From contig NZ_LZMD01000061.1 of the NCBI RefSeq assembly GCF_001668575.1, positions 119,403 through 183,402 on the forward strand: a DNA stretch of 64,000 bases, written 5' to 3'. Every line of letters starts with the position of its first letter. Position 1 is the first letter of the stretch. The notes beneath the pieces were generated by a model, which was given only the letters and a program-made list of their open reading frames with translations, made no database searches and was not told the DNA's origin. This stretch comes from Mycobacterium sp. 1164985.4 (lineage in GTDB: Bacteria > Actinomycetota > Actinomycetes > Mycobacteriales > Mycobacteriaceae). The position numbers were made by a program, and so were the translations under genes. Shown here piece after piece: positions 1 through 9,444 of this stretch.

Positions 1-694
1 ACAGCTTCTCTTCGGATAGCCCCATCGCGTTGAGATTCATCAACATGCGCGTGAGAAGCGGTATATACAGCAACGCGCCAGTGAGAATACGGGGGTCCAT
101 CACAGCGCCGACCGTTTGGATTGCATGGATTCGCATGGGACTGGCGCCGAGGTCATTCAGGACTTGAAAACCTACTGCAAGGTGCCGCGATTCGTCGCTG
201 TTGACCTTATTGAATACTTCCCCGCAAATTGGGTCGTCGACCTCATCAAGGAGAAATTTCAGCAGGGCCCCGTCCAGCGCGGTCTCCAGTGCGGGAATCG
301 CGGCGCCGATGACAGTCAGAGGAAGAGCCTCAGCGTACCGATCTAGCCACTCGATCACGAGACGGATGTTCTTATTCGGTACAGGCTTTTCGCCTTCCTC
401 GATCATGCCCCAGCGACGCATCAGAGCAAGTTCGGCGTTGGCGTGACGCTGCTCCTCGGCGTGAAAGTAACGGTAAATGTCTCCGAGCGCTTCGAAGGGC
501 GCCTTCGGGGCCATCGCAGCAAAGGCGCGCGCTCCGACATGCTCAATCCACACCACGTCGGACATGAATTGCTTGAGTTTGGGACGCTGTTCGTCGGTGA
601 TCAACTCCGCACCAGGGGCGCCCCAATCGATATCGGCGAGAGCCCATTGCTTGTTCTTGATCGTCTCGAGCATGTCGCTATATGCGAACGCCAT
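1..694 (-). CDS. Ferritin-like diiron protein, 3' end cut off by the window
   Basis: The reading frame is open from the ATG at 694 to the left edge, so the C-terminus is missing; about 231 residues are present. Two helical metal-ligand motifs, HAEEQRHANAE and DESRHLAVGF, give the paired ExxH signature of ferritin-like/ribonucleotide-reductase-like diiron proteins. It starts one base after the stop of the SDR gene, so the two are probably one operon. Family knowledge suggests an oxygen-activating or redox diiron four-helix bundle; the substrate is unknown. Hydrophobic stretches near the visible end may continue the bundle. The fold class is fairly sure; the function is not. Confidence 0.75.
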   Translation of the reverse strand, partial: MAFAYSDMLETIKNKQWALADIDWGAPGAELITDEQRPKLKQFMSDVVWIEHVGARAFAAMAPKAPFEALGDIYRYFHAEEQRHANAELALMRRWGMIEEGEKPVPNKNIRLVIEWLDRYAEALPLTVIGAAIPALETALDGALLKFLLDEVDDPICGEVFNKVNSDESRHLAVGFQVLNDLGASPMRIHAIQTVGAVMDPRILTGALLYIPLLTRMLMNLNAMGLSEEKL

Positions 695-695
695 T

Positions 696-1562
696 TCACT
701 GCTCCCTCTGTTCGGCTGGATCGTTCCATGAGGCCACGCGCTCCACCAGCCCCAACGCCCGCGTAAACTGACCGGGTAAAGCTCTTTTCAGTTGCCACAA
801 AATTTTCGCGTCCAGTTGGGGCACTACATAGATTTGTCCGCGATCGTGCGCGTTCAAGGTCGTTCGAGCCACTTGATCCGGCGAAATGCCGGTCCACCTC
901 ATCAGGTTGGTCGCGAGTTTCGCCGCCGACTCCTCAATCTGAGGATTTTTGGCGATGTTCGTCTTGACGAAGGTGGGGCAAAGCACTGTGACATTGACGT
1001 TAGTACCGCTCAGTTCGGCCGCCAAGGTCTCGGACAGAGCGAGCACTCCGGCCTTACTCACGTTGTATGCCCCCATTCGGGGCGCCGAGCCGAAACTCGC
1101 GGCGGACGCCACATTGATCACTCCGCCACGGCCGTTGCTCCGGAGCCGGGGAACGAAAGTCTCGCACCCGTAGATAACACCCCAAAGGTTGACAGAAATC
1201 GCAGCGTTCCAGTCCTCGACCGACGTAGCGCCGATGCGATTGCCGCCCGCACCGATTCCGGCGTTGTTGATCACCAGGCTCGCCGCCTTGCCAAACCAGT
1301 CTTCACTGGCATCAGCGAGGTTACGGACCTGCTCAAGGTCGGTGACGTCGCATACGACGTCGAAACCCTCGCCGCCGGCCTGCCTCACCAACTCGGCCGA
1401 CTCTTTCGCAGTGATGGGGTCTTTGTCCGCACACACAACACGTCCACCTCGGCGTGCAAGCTCAACGGCGAACGCGCGGCCGATACCGCTCCCTGCGCCT
1501 GTGACTACTGCGTGGGCGCGGTGGGTTCTACCTGGTGAACTACCGAACGGCAAGAACCTCAT
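696..1562 (-). CDS. Short-chain dehydrogenase/reductase (SDR)
   Basis: Predicted 288-residue NAD(P)-dependent oxidoreductase of the classical SDR type. It has the Rossmann glycine motif TGAGSGIG, the NNAG motif, and the catalytic Ser with YNVSK (Tyr and Lys four apart). The open frame continues far upstream, but the ATG at 1562 is chosen because an AAAGG ribosome site lies about 8 bases before it and the protein then begins just ahead of the Rossmann fold. The stop is one base from the ferritin-like gene. The divergent TetR gene 120 bases away is the likely regulator. The substrate cannot be read from sequence; lipid-like alcohols or ketones are usual for mycobacterial relatives. Confidence 0.85.
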   Translation of the reverse strand: MRFLPFGSSPGRTHRAHAVVTGAGSGIGRAFAVELARRGGRVVCADKDPITAKESAELVRQAGGEGFDVVCDVTDLEQVRNLADASEDWFGKAASLVINNAGIGAGGNRIGATSVEDWNAAISVNLWGVIYGCETFVPRLRSNGRGGVINVASAASFGSAPRMGAYNVSKAGVLALSETLAAELSGTNVNVTVLCPTFVKTNIAKNPQIEESAAKLATNLMRWTGISPDQVARTTLNAHDRGQIYVVPQLDAKILWQLKRALPGQFTRALGLVERVASWNDPAEQREQ

Positions 1563-1682
1563 CTGCTTGCCTTTCGGATCGCGACACTGATTTCCGGTGC
1601 GGGAGACCATTGATTTGGGGGCATCAGCCACCATTGGTGTCGCATGCCACCAGTTTGGTCGTGAGCCCGACGTTTTGTCAAG

Positions 1683-2324
1683 ATGTTTGATGTGCGGTCG
1701 AGAAACACGCGCTGGGGTGGTCGGACCGGTGCTGAGCGTCGAGCAGAGCGACGGCAGCAATTGATCGAGGCTGCGACCGAGATTTGGAGTGAGAGCGGTT
1801 GGGCCGCAGTGACTATGCGCGGCGTGTGCGCCCGGACAGGGCTCAACGATCGATACTTCTACGAGGACTTCAAGACGCGCGAGGATCTTCTCGTCGCAGC
1901 GTGGGATGGCGTTCGCAATGACATGCTCGGCGAGGTTTCCGCGCTCTTCGACGAGCGTGTGGATCGGCCGCCGATCGAAACCATCACCGCGGCGATCGCC
2001 ATCGTGGTCGACCGGATCGCACGCGATCCTGGCCGGGCGCACATCCTCCTCGCTCAGCATGTAGGTAGCTCACCGCTGCAAGATCGCCGCGCTGTGGCGC
2101 TGCAGGACGCAACGCAGTTGGTCGTCGAGGCAAGCCGGCCACATCTCAGAGAAGACGCCGACGAGACGGCCCTTCGTATGGACACTTTGGTTGCGGTGGG
2201 GGGGTTCGTCGAAGTCATCACGGCCTGGCACTCCGGTTTGCTCGCGGTGACCGAAAAGGAAGTGGTCGCGCACACGAGCCGACTGGCTGAAACCTTGGCT
2301 CAACGCTACGTCGTCAGCGGCTGA
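1683..2324 (+). CDS. TetR-family transcriptional regulator
   Basis: 213 residues. The N-terminal helix-turn-helix domain (about residues 20-70) ends in a typical RYFYEDFKTREDLL segment, the recognition-helix tail of TetR repressors. The C-terminal half is helical and unlike its neighbours, as expected for a ligand pocket. It is divergent from the SDR/diiron operon with a 120-base shared promoter region, so autoregulation and control of that operon are the simplest reading. The ligand is unknown. Confidence 0.85.
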   Translation: MFDVRSRNTRWGGRTGAERRAERRQQLIEAATEIWSESGWAAVTMRGVCARTGLNDRYFYEDFKTREDLLVAAWDGVRNDMLGEVSALFDERVDRPPIETITAAIAIVVDRIARDPGRAHILLAQHVGSSPLQDRRAVALQDATQLVVEASRPHLREDADETALRMDTLVAVGGFVEVITAWHSGLLAVTEKEVVAHTSRLAETLAQRYVVSG

Positions 2325-2435
2325 GGCTTAACCTTTCCGTGAGTTTCGAGGCCGACTGCACTTGTCTGTATGACTGTCGCCTTGACCCGCCACCGGGCAT
2401 CCAATCCGTGACGACAGGCGCGCTGTCGCTTGTTT

Positions 2436-2477
2436 GGAGGAACGACGCAGAAACAGTGTCTTTCTGCGTCGCCCTCC
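2436..2477. terminator. Long inverted repeat between convergent genes
   Basis: GACGCAGAAA at 2444-2453 pairs perfectly with TTTCTGCGTC at 2461-2470 across a 7-base loop. The flanking C/G pair at 2443/2471 and the GGAGG/CCTCC arms at 2436-2440 and 2473-2477 extend the stem. It sits between the stop of the TetR gene and the stop of the convergent hydrolase-like gene, so it reads as a bidirectional terminator. There is no strong T-tract, which is common in mycobacteria. Confidence 0.7.
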
Positions 2478-2490
2478 TCACGCACTTTTG

Positions 2491-3360
2491 CTACCCCGGC
2501 TGAGCGATGACCTTCTGTGAGCCGTCTTGGTCGAACAGTTCCTTGCTCCATCGCTCCAGGACCGCGGTGCTGTCCCAATCATCAGGGTGGAAGCCGGGGC
2601 GGTTGTACGAACGGAATCGCTGCAGCGCATCGGCGGTGAACATCGGGGTGCGACTGAAGCGACGTAGGCTACGCACCAACGTGACCGGGTTATACGAGGC
2701 CTTGTCAGAGGCCATCGACAGCGCAGTCTGCAGAATGAGTTCGCCGAACAGAATTGCAGAGGCGATCCGCATGCCCCGTACGCGGGTGCGCTCGGTGCCT
2801 CCAATCAGCCGATAGGCGTCGAAGGCGACGGCTTTGTGCTCCGACTCCTCGAACGCATGCCACAGCAGAATCGGTCGAACCTCTGTCTGTCCGATGAGCT
2901 TCTGCGCGTCATCGCTGGTGAGAATGATTTCAGCGAGCGTCGCGGTGTAGTGCTCCAATGCAGAGGTCATCGACAGCCGCATTTCTGGCGAAAAGCGCCG
3001 CTCCAATCGCTTGATCAGGCGTGCGACGTGGCGGTCGATCCGCGCGGTCGGATAACCCATGGCCTGGAGCCGTTCGTTGAGGAGCCGATGCTGGTGTCGG
3101 TGTGTGGCCTCTTGCCCGATGAAACCCTTGACCGCTGTCAGCAATTGGGGATCGTCGATGGAACTCTGGAAATACTTGACCGAGCGGATGAAGAAGTCTT
3201 CCCCTTCCGGGAAGGTCGCAGAAAGCACCGAGATGAAATGGCTCATCACCAGGTCGCCATCCACGAAGTGTCGCCGCTTCGTGGAGGTGGGCATGGGGAA
3301 ACGAACGCGCCGGGGTTTTGGCAATACACGGCTCTTGGTCGAGGCTCGATCTTCCGGCAT
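2491..3360 (-). CDS. Metal-dependent hydrolase family protein (PF10118-like)
   Basis: 289 residues resembling the bacterial predicted metal-dependent hydrolase family (COG3687). The motifs GQEATHRHQH and AFEESEHKAVAFD supply paired Glu/His ligands of a ferritin-like helical bundle, with SHFISVLSATFPEGEDFF near the N-terminus. Despite the family name, activity is not firmly known. It is divergent from a TetR gene (3434) with 73 bases between starts. With the partial gene at the left edge, it is the second ferritin-like diiron-type protein within 3.4 kb. Confidence 0.8.
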   Translation of the reverse strand: MPEDRASTKSRVLPKPRRVRFPMPTSTKRRHFVDGDLVMSHFISVLSATFPEGEDFFIRSVKYFQSSIDDPQLLTAVKGFIGQEATHRHQHRLLNERLQAMGYPTARIDRHVARLIKRLERRFSPEMRLSMTSALEHYTATLAEIILTSDDAQKLIGQTEVRPILLWHAFEESEHKAVAFDAYRLIGGTERTRVRGMRIASAILFGELILQTALSMASDKASYNPVTLVRSLRRFSRTPMFTADALQRFRSYNRPGFHPDDWDSTAVLERWSKELFDQDGSQKVIAQPG

Positions 3361-3433
3361 CTTGACGGGGTCCTTCCTCCGTTGCGTGATCTGACTTTAG
3401 GCCTTGTCACATGAGACTGCCAGAATGTAGGGC

Positions 3434-4123
3434 ATGAGTCCAGCACGTGTTTATGGCGGGCTGTCCGCAACTCAACGCGATGCGCAGCGCCGCGCACTGC
3501 TGATTGACGCCGCGGTCGCGCTCATGGGCAAGCAGGGAGCCGCCGCGTGCACCGTGACCGCTGTGTGTACGGAGTCAGGAGTGACGAGCCGGTACTTCTA
3601 CCAGCAGTTTCGCGACAGAGACGCGCTCCTGCGTGCGATGTTCACCAAGATCTCCACCACCTTCCAAGCCGTGATCACCAAGGCGATACCGGATGACACC
3701 GTTGCTCCTCAAGAACTCGCTTACGCTCCGATAAAGGCCCTGGTTCAGATGATCGAGAACGATCCCAGCATGGCCCGCATATTGTTTGTCGAATCGGGCG
3801 CTGAACCCCTGCTTCGGCAGCTGCGAAGCGAACTGATGTCCGAATTTGCGGAGCTCGTCCTCAGAGAGGCCCGCCTGCATCTCGATATACCCAGCGAGGT
3901 GATTCAGGTCGCAGATCTCGCCGCTACCTACGGTGTCGGGGGCCTGTTCGAGATTCTCCGTCGCTGGATAGACGGACAACTAAACCTATCGACCGAAGTG
4001 CTTATCGAGCATTGTGCGGGTTTTCTCGGCAGTCTTGGCCTGTATACCCTCGGCCAGAAACCTGACCCGGCCGCTTCGCACATCCAGGTCGATATCAACT
4101 CCCCGGCGGGCCACAACAGATGA
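3434..4123 (+). CDS. TetR-family transcriptional regulator
   Basis: 229 residues with an N-terminal TetR helix-turn-helix (residues about 15-65, ending SRYFYQQFRDRDALL). ATG start at 3434. It is divergent from the PF10118-type gene, its probable target. The protein resembles the TetR at 1683 in the recognition region but is clearly a separate gene. The ligand is unknown. Confidence 0.85.
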   Translation: MSPARVYGGLSATQRDAQRRALLIDAAVALMGKQGAAACTVTAVCTESGVTSRYFYQQFRDRDALLRAMFTKISTTFQAVITKAIPDDTVAPQELAYAPIKALVQMIENDPSMARILFVESGAEPLLRQLRSELMSEFAELVLREARLHLDIPSEVIQVADLAATYGVGGLFEILRRWIDGQLNLSTEVLIEHCAGFLGSLGLYTLGQKPDPAASHIQVDINSPAGHNR

Positions 4124-4285
4124 GACCGGCGGTATTTTCGCCGACACGCTGCGGCGTCACGCTACCGAAGGCTGGTACACCACGATGTGGTCGAGTACGC
4201 GTTTGCTTAGCAAACCCCCTGTCGGCCCCGGTTCAATCCTGAGCAGCCTGCGCCGGTTGAAAAATGAGCAGATTTACGGGTTGAG

Positions 4286-4879
4286 TCATCCTTCCCAGGG
4301 TGGTCGCGCAGTGCAGCGTATTGACGACGCCTTCTGTATGGAGCTAGTGAAGTGATCCAGCGTGACGACGACGAATAACCCGGACGCGGACGCGACCAGC
4401 TGGCCGGTGGCTTCCTCGCGCAATTCTGTCCGCACTTCGAGTTTCCGGCCGGTTCTGGACACGAGCTCCGCGCTGACCTCGTAGGGAACCCCCAGCAATA
4501 CCGGCGCGAAGAACTCGGTGTCGAGCTTACGGGTGACGGCCATCTCACCGACGACGTAGAGCAGCATGCCCACCGTGTCGTCAAGAACCGTCATGACTGC
4601 GCCGCCGTGTGCGATCCCGGGTGCGCCGCGATGTCGGCCGTCGAAGATATGCCTGGCGCCCACCCCGTCGCCACGCCGACGCGCTCGCAGGCGATGACCG
4701 TGCGGATTGTCTGTGCCGCAACCAAGGCACCACGGATGGTGCGCATCGAGGTAGTCGCCGTCGGCGGCGATAACACGATTCTGAAAGTTATGCCACCACG
4801 CGATGGCCGAATCTTCTTCCGCTTGCTCGTCGATGACGAAATCCTCCCAAATAGGACCACGCAGTGCATGGACCACCAT
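4286..4879 (-). CDS. PaaI-type hotdog-fold thioesterase
   Basis: 197 residues. The middle holds a hotdog thioesterase core: a cysteine-containing CLGCG segment, then APGIAHGGAVMTVLDDTVG, where HGG...D is the typical acyl-CoA thioesterase signature, followed by strands of the core sheet. The likely role is hydrolysis of acyl-CoA esters. It stands alone on the minus strand and converges with the TetR gene at 3434. The C-terminal 20 residues are poorly conserved-looking. Confidence 0.75.
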   Translation of the reverse strand: MVVHALRGPIWEDFVIDEQAEEDSAIAWWHNFQNRVIAADGDYLDAHHPWCLGCGTDNPHGHRLRARRRGDGVGARHIFDGRHRGAPGIAHGGAVMTVLDDTVGMLLYVVGEMAVTRKLDTEFFAPVLLGVPYEVSAELVSRTGRKLEVRTELREEATGQLVASASGLFVVVTLDHFTSSIQKASSIRCTARPPWEG

Positions 4880-4991
4880 GCGACTGAAGAACTGCGCCGA
4901 CGTCGGCTGGGCTGATCGCCCGAAGAGTATGTAAAGGACTCGTTAGCCCGCCGAGATCATCGCTGCGGTACACCTTCCAGTTCCGTCACTA

Positions 4992-5252
4992 TCAGCCATT
5001 TGGTCCTGCCCCGCAATACGCCCTCGACGCTGTCGCCGCATAGCTCGCCCGATAATGCTCGGGGTCGTCGTCGGTGCTATAGGGGTCATACCAAATCCTG
5101 TCCCCCACAGCGGTGACGGTCAACCTCGCCTTCTGCACAAGGGTCACGAACGTCACCGACCGCGTTCTGGGCGAAGCGCTGAACATCGTCATGCTGCCAA
5201 TCGAGAAACCAGTAGTCTTCAGGAAACTCGATTGATTTGAAGTGCCACTCAC
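4992..5252 (-). CDS. Small hypothetical protein coupled to the BtrH-like gene
   Basis: 86 residues, not recognised. A GTG start at 5252 overlaps the TGA of the upstream BtrH-like gene in a GTGA arrangement, which favours translational coupling and hence a real gene. The C-terminal half (DRIWYDPYSTDDDPEHYRAS) looks protein-like, while the first half is Ser/Thr-rich. No signal peptide or membrane segment is visible. It may instead be the remnant of a longer gene. If it is not real, 4880-5248 holds nothing else I can identify. Confidence 0.35.
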   Translation of the reverse strand: MSGTSNQSSFLKTTGFSIGSMTMFSASPRTRSVTFVTLVQKARLTVTAVGDRIWYDPYSTDDDPEHYRASYAATASRAYCGAGPNG

Positions 5253-6349
5253 GGATAGCCTTTCAGATGAGCTTCGATGCCGGTATCGACAGTGCCAACG
5301 GATCGACTGGCCGTTTCGAGGGCTTCGACGAGGCGCGTTTCGGCGTCCGGGATCGTCGCGGCGACTTTGGCCGCAGCTAGACTACGACTCCGTAGCGATG
5401 TGCCGGCATCCGTGGCTGCGGCCGCAAGCGTAGACCACGCTTTGGAAGCATGTCGGGCCGCGGCAGCCGCTTCGGCAGTGGCGGCGTCATCTAGGAGATC
5501 GGCGATGTTCTGGCAACCGTCTGCCTGCAGCGTACGAAAGAGCCCGCCGCCGGTACCGGCTTTCTCGATGAACGCCCCGAGCCCGAACAATGCCGCGGTC
5601 AGGGCATCGTCATCGAACAGCGTTGGCCAATGCCCTACGTCATCGGCGAAGTCCTGCACACCCTTCAAACCGGAAGATTCGACTTCAGCTGCCTCGATGC
5701 GCAGTAGCGGCGCACCTACGGCACCGCCGCGCATGAACGCTGCGCTCGCGGCGAGTGCAGCGGCCGCGATCGGCCCAAGGTCTGGCACTCGCTCTGGCCA
5801 GTCGACGTGATATGTGGTGTGCCGGGTAGGTGTGGGAAACCCGACCGAGGACCGCGCCCGGCGTAGGTCGTCGTAGGCCACCGTCTGGGTTGTCTCGCGG
5901 TCATTATCGACCACATAGGCGACCCGTTGTTCGTCATCGTATCCGGTGATGACAATGTCGTGACGGCTCATGTGCAATCGGACGCGCAGGTAAGGAAGTT
6001 CGCCGATGTCAGCCCAGACCATGACGGGTCGACCTTTGTCGATTTCGTCGGTCACAAATGCCCATCCCACGTCCGGGTCATCGGTCGATCGCACGACGAA
6101 CTTTGCGCCAACCCGGGAGAGGTAATCCTGTTCCAGGTCGCTTCCTCGTCCTACCAGGTACACCTGGGGGAACAACTGCGTAGAGCGGACGTACGAGAAG
6201 TCCAAGGCTCCGCCGAGGGTGAAGACCAATCCTTCACTGAGTGCTTCTGTCCCCCATCCGAGTTGGGCCCATTCAGTAAGGTCACGAAGCGCACCGGAAC
6301 CACAGTGCCCTCCCCTCCTATGGGGATAGGGAATTTGAATCCTCGTCAT
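5249..6349 (-). CDS. BtrH N-terminal domain / DUF4872 protein
   Basis: 366 residues from the ATG at 6349, chosen over an upstream ATG because AAGGAAGG lies about 10 bases before it. The N-terminal about 170 residues match the BtrH acyltransferase-type domain, which has a papain-like fold: GGHCGSGALRDL gives Cys16, SRHDIVITGYDDE gives His130, and VVDNDRE gives Asn/Asp near 149, a plausible Cys-His-Asp triad. The rest is Ala-rich and helical and resembles DUF4872. BtrH moves an acyl group from a carrier protein in butirosin synthesis; the mycobacterial role is unknown. No carrier protein gene is nearby. A small ORF is coupled downstream. Confidence 0.75.
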   Translation of the reverse strand: MTRIQIPYPHRRGGHCGSGALRDLTEWAQLGWGTEALSEGLVFTLGGALDFSYVRSTQLFPQVYLVGRGSDLEQDYLSRVGAKFVVRSTDDPDVGWAFVTDEIDKGRPVMVWADIGELPYLRVRLHMSRHDIVITGYDDEQRVAYVVDNDRETTQTVAYDDLRRARSSVGFPTPTRHTTYHVDWPERVPDLGPIAAAALAASAAFMRGGAVGAPLLRIEAAEVESSGLKGVQDFADDVGHWPTLFDDDALTAALFGLGAFIEKAGTGGGLFRTLQADGCQNIADLLDDAATAEAAAAARHASKAWSTLAAAATDAGTSLRSRSLAAAKVAATIPDAETRLVEALETASRSVGTVDTGIEAHLKGYP

Positions 6350-6626
6350 CGCCGCTTCCTTCCTTGTCAGTAGCACTGTTGAGACTCGTCAAAAGCTACG
6401 TTTCATCACGGCTTCCCGGCTGACAGTAGGTGCCAACACCAACACGCGTGACCGCAGCCAACCTCAGCCGCGCATCTCGACCGCCTATGGCGATGGGGCA
6501 CATTGACTTTCGATCGCTAGTCCTGCATCAACACGTCAACGGTAAGAGCCACAGACGCGCAGCACTCAACCGTTGTACTCAGCTCGCTTGCTCCCGTGGT
6601 CGCGCTCCCGCGCTTCGGCTGCTTTA

Positions 6627-7733
6627 TCAGAATCGGATGAGTCCTCGGATGTTGCGGCCCGATCGCATATCCGCGTAGCCTTCGTTGATCTGATCGAGGG
6701 TGTACTCACGGGTGATCAGCTCATCCAGCTTGAGGTGTCCGGCGTTGTAGAGCTCGACGAGCCGCGGGATGTCGTGGGCGGCGTTCGACGAACCGTACAG
6801 AGCGCCGCGGATCTGCTTTTCATACAGCGTCAATTCCAGCAGTGAACCCGACATCGAGGTGTCTTCGGGGTGCCCGATCGCGGTAACGACCACACGGCCG
6901 CGTTTACCGACCAAGGACAGCGCCTCGCCGATGTAGGACCCTTCGGCGACATCGGTGGTCAAGACGCAGACATCGGCGAGTTTGCCGCGGGTGATGTCAC
7001 TGATCAGTGACCAGGCCTCGTCGATCGTGGCAACGGCATGCGTCGCACCGAAACCGCCGGCTTGTTCACGCTTGAACGCCACCGGATCGACAGCCACGAT
7101 GTTCAACGCGCCCGCGATGCGGGCACCCTGAATCGCATTCATGCCGATGCCACCGGCTCCGATCACTACCACGGTATCCCCGGCACGCACCTCACCGGTG
7201 CGCACCGCCGACCCGTACCCGGTCGTCACACCACACCCGATCAACGCCGCCTTGTCCAGCGGTGTCCCCTGGTCGATTTTGACCAGAGACGCCTTGGGGA
7301 CCACGGTGTATTCCGAGAACGTGCCCAGCAGGCACATCTGGCCGACGTCCTCACCCCGGGCATGGAAACGGTAAGTGCCGTCGATCTGGGGTCCCATCAT
7401 GAGCGCGGCACCCAAGTCGCACATGTTCCCCATCCCCCGCGCGCAATAGGAACAGTGCCCACACGACGGCAGGAACGTCAGGATCACCGAATCGCCCTCG
7501 GCGACGTTCTCGACACCCGCACCCACTTCGACCACGGTGCCGGCACCCTCGTGGCCACCGACGACGGGCAGCGGAATGGGCAGGTCGCCGGTCACGAGGT
7601 GTTCGTCGGAATGGCACAACCCGGTCGCGGTCAGCTGGACGAGCACTTCATCGGGGCCGGGAGGATCCAACTCGATGTCCTCGACTTCCCACTTTTCTCC
7701 TAGGCCCCACAGCACTGCAGCACGTGTCTTCAT
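6627..7733 (-). CDS. NDMA-dependent (mycofactocin-type) zinc alcohol dehydrogenase
   Basis: 368 residues. ATG at 7733 preceded by AAGGAG. Medium-chain dehydrogenase: catalytic zinc ligands Cys40 and His61-Glu62, structural zinc cysteines 91, 94, 97 and 105, and the nucleotide motif GAGGIGMNAIQG. The overall sequence fits the Rxyl_3153/NDMA-dependent family, whose bound NADH does not exchange and which is thought to pass electrons to mycofactocin. Mycofactocin synthesis genes are not in the window. It lies 46 bases after the acyl-CoA ligase on the same strand and downstream of the CYP153 operon, so oxidation of the alkanol product is a reasonable job. Confidence 0.85.
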   Translation of the reverse strand: MKTRAAVLWGLGEKWEVEDIELDPPGPDEVLVQLTATGLCHSDEHLVTGDLPIPLPVVGGHEGAGTVVEVGAGVENVAEGDSVILTFLPSCGHCSYCARGMGNMCDLGAALMMGPQIDGTYRFHARGEDVGQMCLLGTFSEYTVVPKASLVKIDQGTPLDKAALIGCGVTTGYGSAVRTGEVRAGDTVVVIGAGGIGMNAIQGARIAGALNIVAVDPVAFKREQAGGFGATHAVATIDEAWSLISDITRGKLADVCVLTTDVAEGSYIGEALSLVGKRGRVVVTAIGHPEDTSMSGSLLELTLYEKQIRGALYGSSNAAHDIPRLVELYNAGHLKLDELITREYTLDQINEGYADMRSGRNIRGLIRF

Positions 7734-7779
7734 GTGTGTCTCCTTAACGTCAGTGTTTCGGTCGCAGTGGATTGATGAT

Positions 7780-9396
7780 TCACGCCAGCGTCTCGATGAT
7801 GAGGTCACCGTCGCCGAACTGGCGGCGCAGCTTCTTCTTGTCGAACTTGCCAGTGGAAGTCAGCGGAATGTCGGTGACGAACGCCCACCGTTCCGGTAGC
7901 CACCACTTGGCCACCCGCGCACGCAGAAATTCGGTCAGCTCCGCCGCGGTGGCGGTGCGGTCGGCAGCCAGGACGACCACCGCCAGCGGCCGTTCCTGCC
8001 ACTTGTCGTCGGGCACTCCAATCACCGTGGCGGTGCGCACCGCAGGGTGAGCGGCCAACTCGTTCTCCAATTCCACCGAGGAGATCCATTCGCCCCCGGA
8101 CTTGATGACATCCTTGGAGCGGTCGGTCAGCGCGATGAACGCGTCCGCGCTGATCGTCCCGACGTCCCCGGTACGCAACCACCCGTCCGGCGACGCCGCC
8201 GGACTGTCATTCTCGTAATACGACTGAGTGATCCACGGGCCGCGGACTTGAATCTCCCCCACCGATTTTCCGTCCCACGGTTGTTCTGCACCGCTGTCAT
8301 CGACGATGCGGGCCTGCACACCGGCCACCACCCGGCCTTGGGTTGCGCGCAGGTGAAGCGACCTCTCCGGGGTATCAGAACTCCGCGGCAGAGCGACCGA
8401 GGCCAGCGGGGAAGTCTCAGTCATCCCCCAAGCCTGCACAATGCGGATGCCCAGCTCGTCATAGGCGGTCATCAACGACCGCGGAACCGCCGAACCACCG
8501 CAGGCCACCATCTTCAGCGAACTCACGTCATGGCCGGGATTGTCGCGCAGGTAGTGCAGAACATCGGTCCAGATCGTCGGCACCGCCCCCGCCATCGTCG
8601 GTCGCACCGCCTCGATCATCTCCACTAGAGGCCCCGCCTGCAGGAAACGGTCAGGCAGCAGAAGCTGCGCGCCGGCCATCATCGCCGCATACGGCAACCC
8701 CCACGCGTTGGCGTGGAACATCGGAACGATCGCCAACACCGTGTCGTCATGACCGATGCCCAAGGCATTCGAGGTGCACGCCGCCTGCGAGTGCAACCAC
8801 GTCGAACGATGGCTGTAGACAACACCTTTCGGGTGCCCGGTGGTACCGCTCGTATAGCACATCGCTGCGGCCGACTGCTCGTCGACGTCGGGCCAGTCGA
8901 ACGTACTCGACTGGGCGGCCACCACATCGTCGTACCGTAGGACGTCCTTTCCGCACCCCTCGACCGCGGCAAGATCGCCGGTTCCGGTCACTAGCACCGT
9001 GCGCACCGAGGTCATCGACGGCAACGCCGCCGCCAAAAGGGCCAGCACCGTACTGTCGACGATGATCACCCGATCCTCGGCATGATTGGCGATCCACGTC
9101 AGCTGTTCCGGCGGCAGCCGCAGGTTCAACGTATGCAGCACCGCGCCCATCGACGGCACCGCCGCGTAACAGTCCAGATGCTCCTGGTTGCTCCACTGTA
9201 ACGTCGCGACACGCTCATCTCCACGGATGCCGATCTGGCGCAGAGCATTTGCCAACCGTGCCGCACGCTCACCCACCTCGCGATAGGACACCCCAGAGAT
9301 CTGCCGGGGTCCGCGCGCAGTCAGCACCTCGCGATCGCCATGAACTGCCGAAGCATGGGCCACGATCGCGGGCACAGTCAACGCAACGTCCTGCAT
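7780..9396 (-). CDS. Fatty-acyl-CoA ligase (FadD-type, AMP-binding)
   Basis: 538 residues. An ATG at 9408 is also possible, but the one at 9396 has AGGAG just upstream. AMP-binding motifs are [16 protein letters not shown], the WGMTE motif, GWLRTGDVG and [15 protein letters not shown], with the C-terminal catalytic lysine in [10 protein letters not shown]. It activates a carboxylic acid with ATP and joins it to CoA. Similar to medium/long-chain fatty acid ligases. It sits between the SCP2-like gene and the alcohol dehydrogenase on the same strand as the alkane hydroxylase, so alkanoic acids are the likely substrate. Confidence 0.88.
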   Translation of the reverse strand: MQDVALTVPAIVAHASAVHGDREVLTARGPRQISGVSYREVGERAARLANALRQIGIRGDERVATLQWSNQEHLDCYAAVPSMGAVLHTLNLRLPPEQLTWIANHAEDRVIIVDSTVLALLAAALPSMTSVRTVLVTGTGDLAAVEGCGKDVLRYDDVVAAQSSTFDWPDVDEQSAAAMCYTSGTTGHPKGVVYSHRSTWLHSQAACTSNALGIGHDDTVLAIVPMFHANAWGLPYAAMMAGAQLLLPDRFLQAGPLVEMIEAVRPTMAGAVPTIWTDVLHYLRDNPGHDVSSLKMVACGGSAVPRSLMTAYDELGIRIVQAWGMTETSPLASVALPRSSDTPERSLHLRATQGRVVAGVQARIVDDSGAEQPWDGKSVGEIQVRGPWITQSYYENDSPAASPDGWLRTGDVGTISADAFIALTDRSKDVIKSGGEWISSVELENELAAHPAVRTATVIGVPDDKWQERPLAVVVLAADRTATAAELTEFLRARVAKWWLPERWAFVTDIPLTSTGKFDKKKLRRQFGDGDLIIETLA

Positions 9397-9444
9397 CGTG
9401 CTCCTCATCGCACACCCGCCCTACAGCCCGCGGTGAGGCGAGGG

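Noticed and set aside
1563..2060. N-terminal extension of the first SDR
   Set aside because: The extension is antisense to the TetR gene; ATG at 1562 has a ribosome site.
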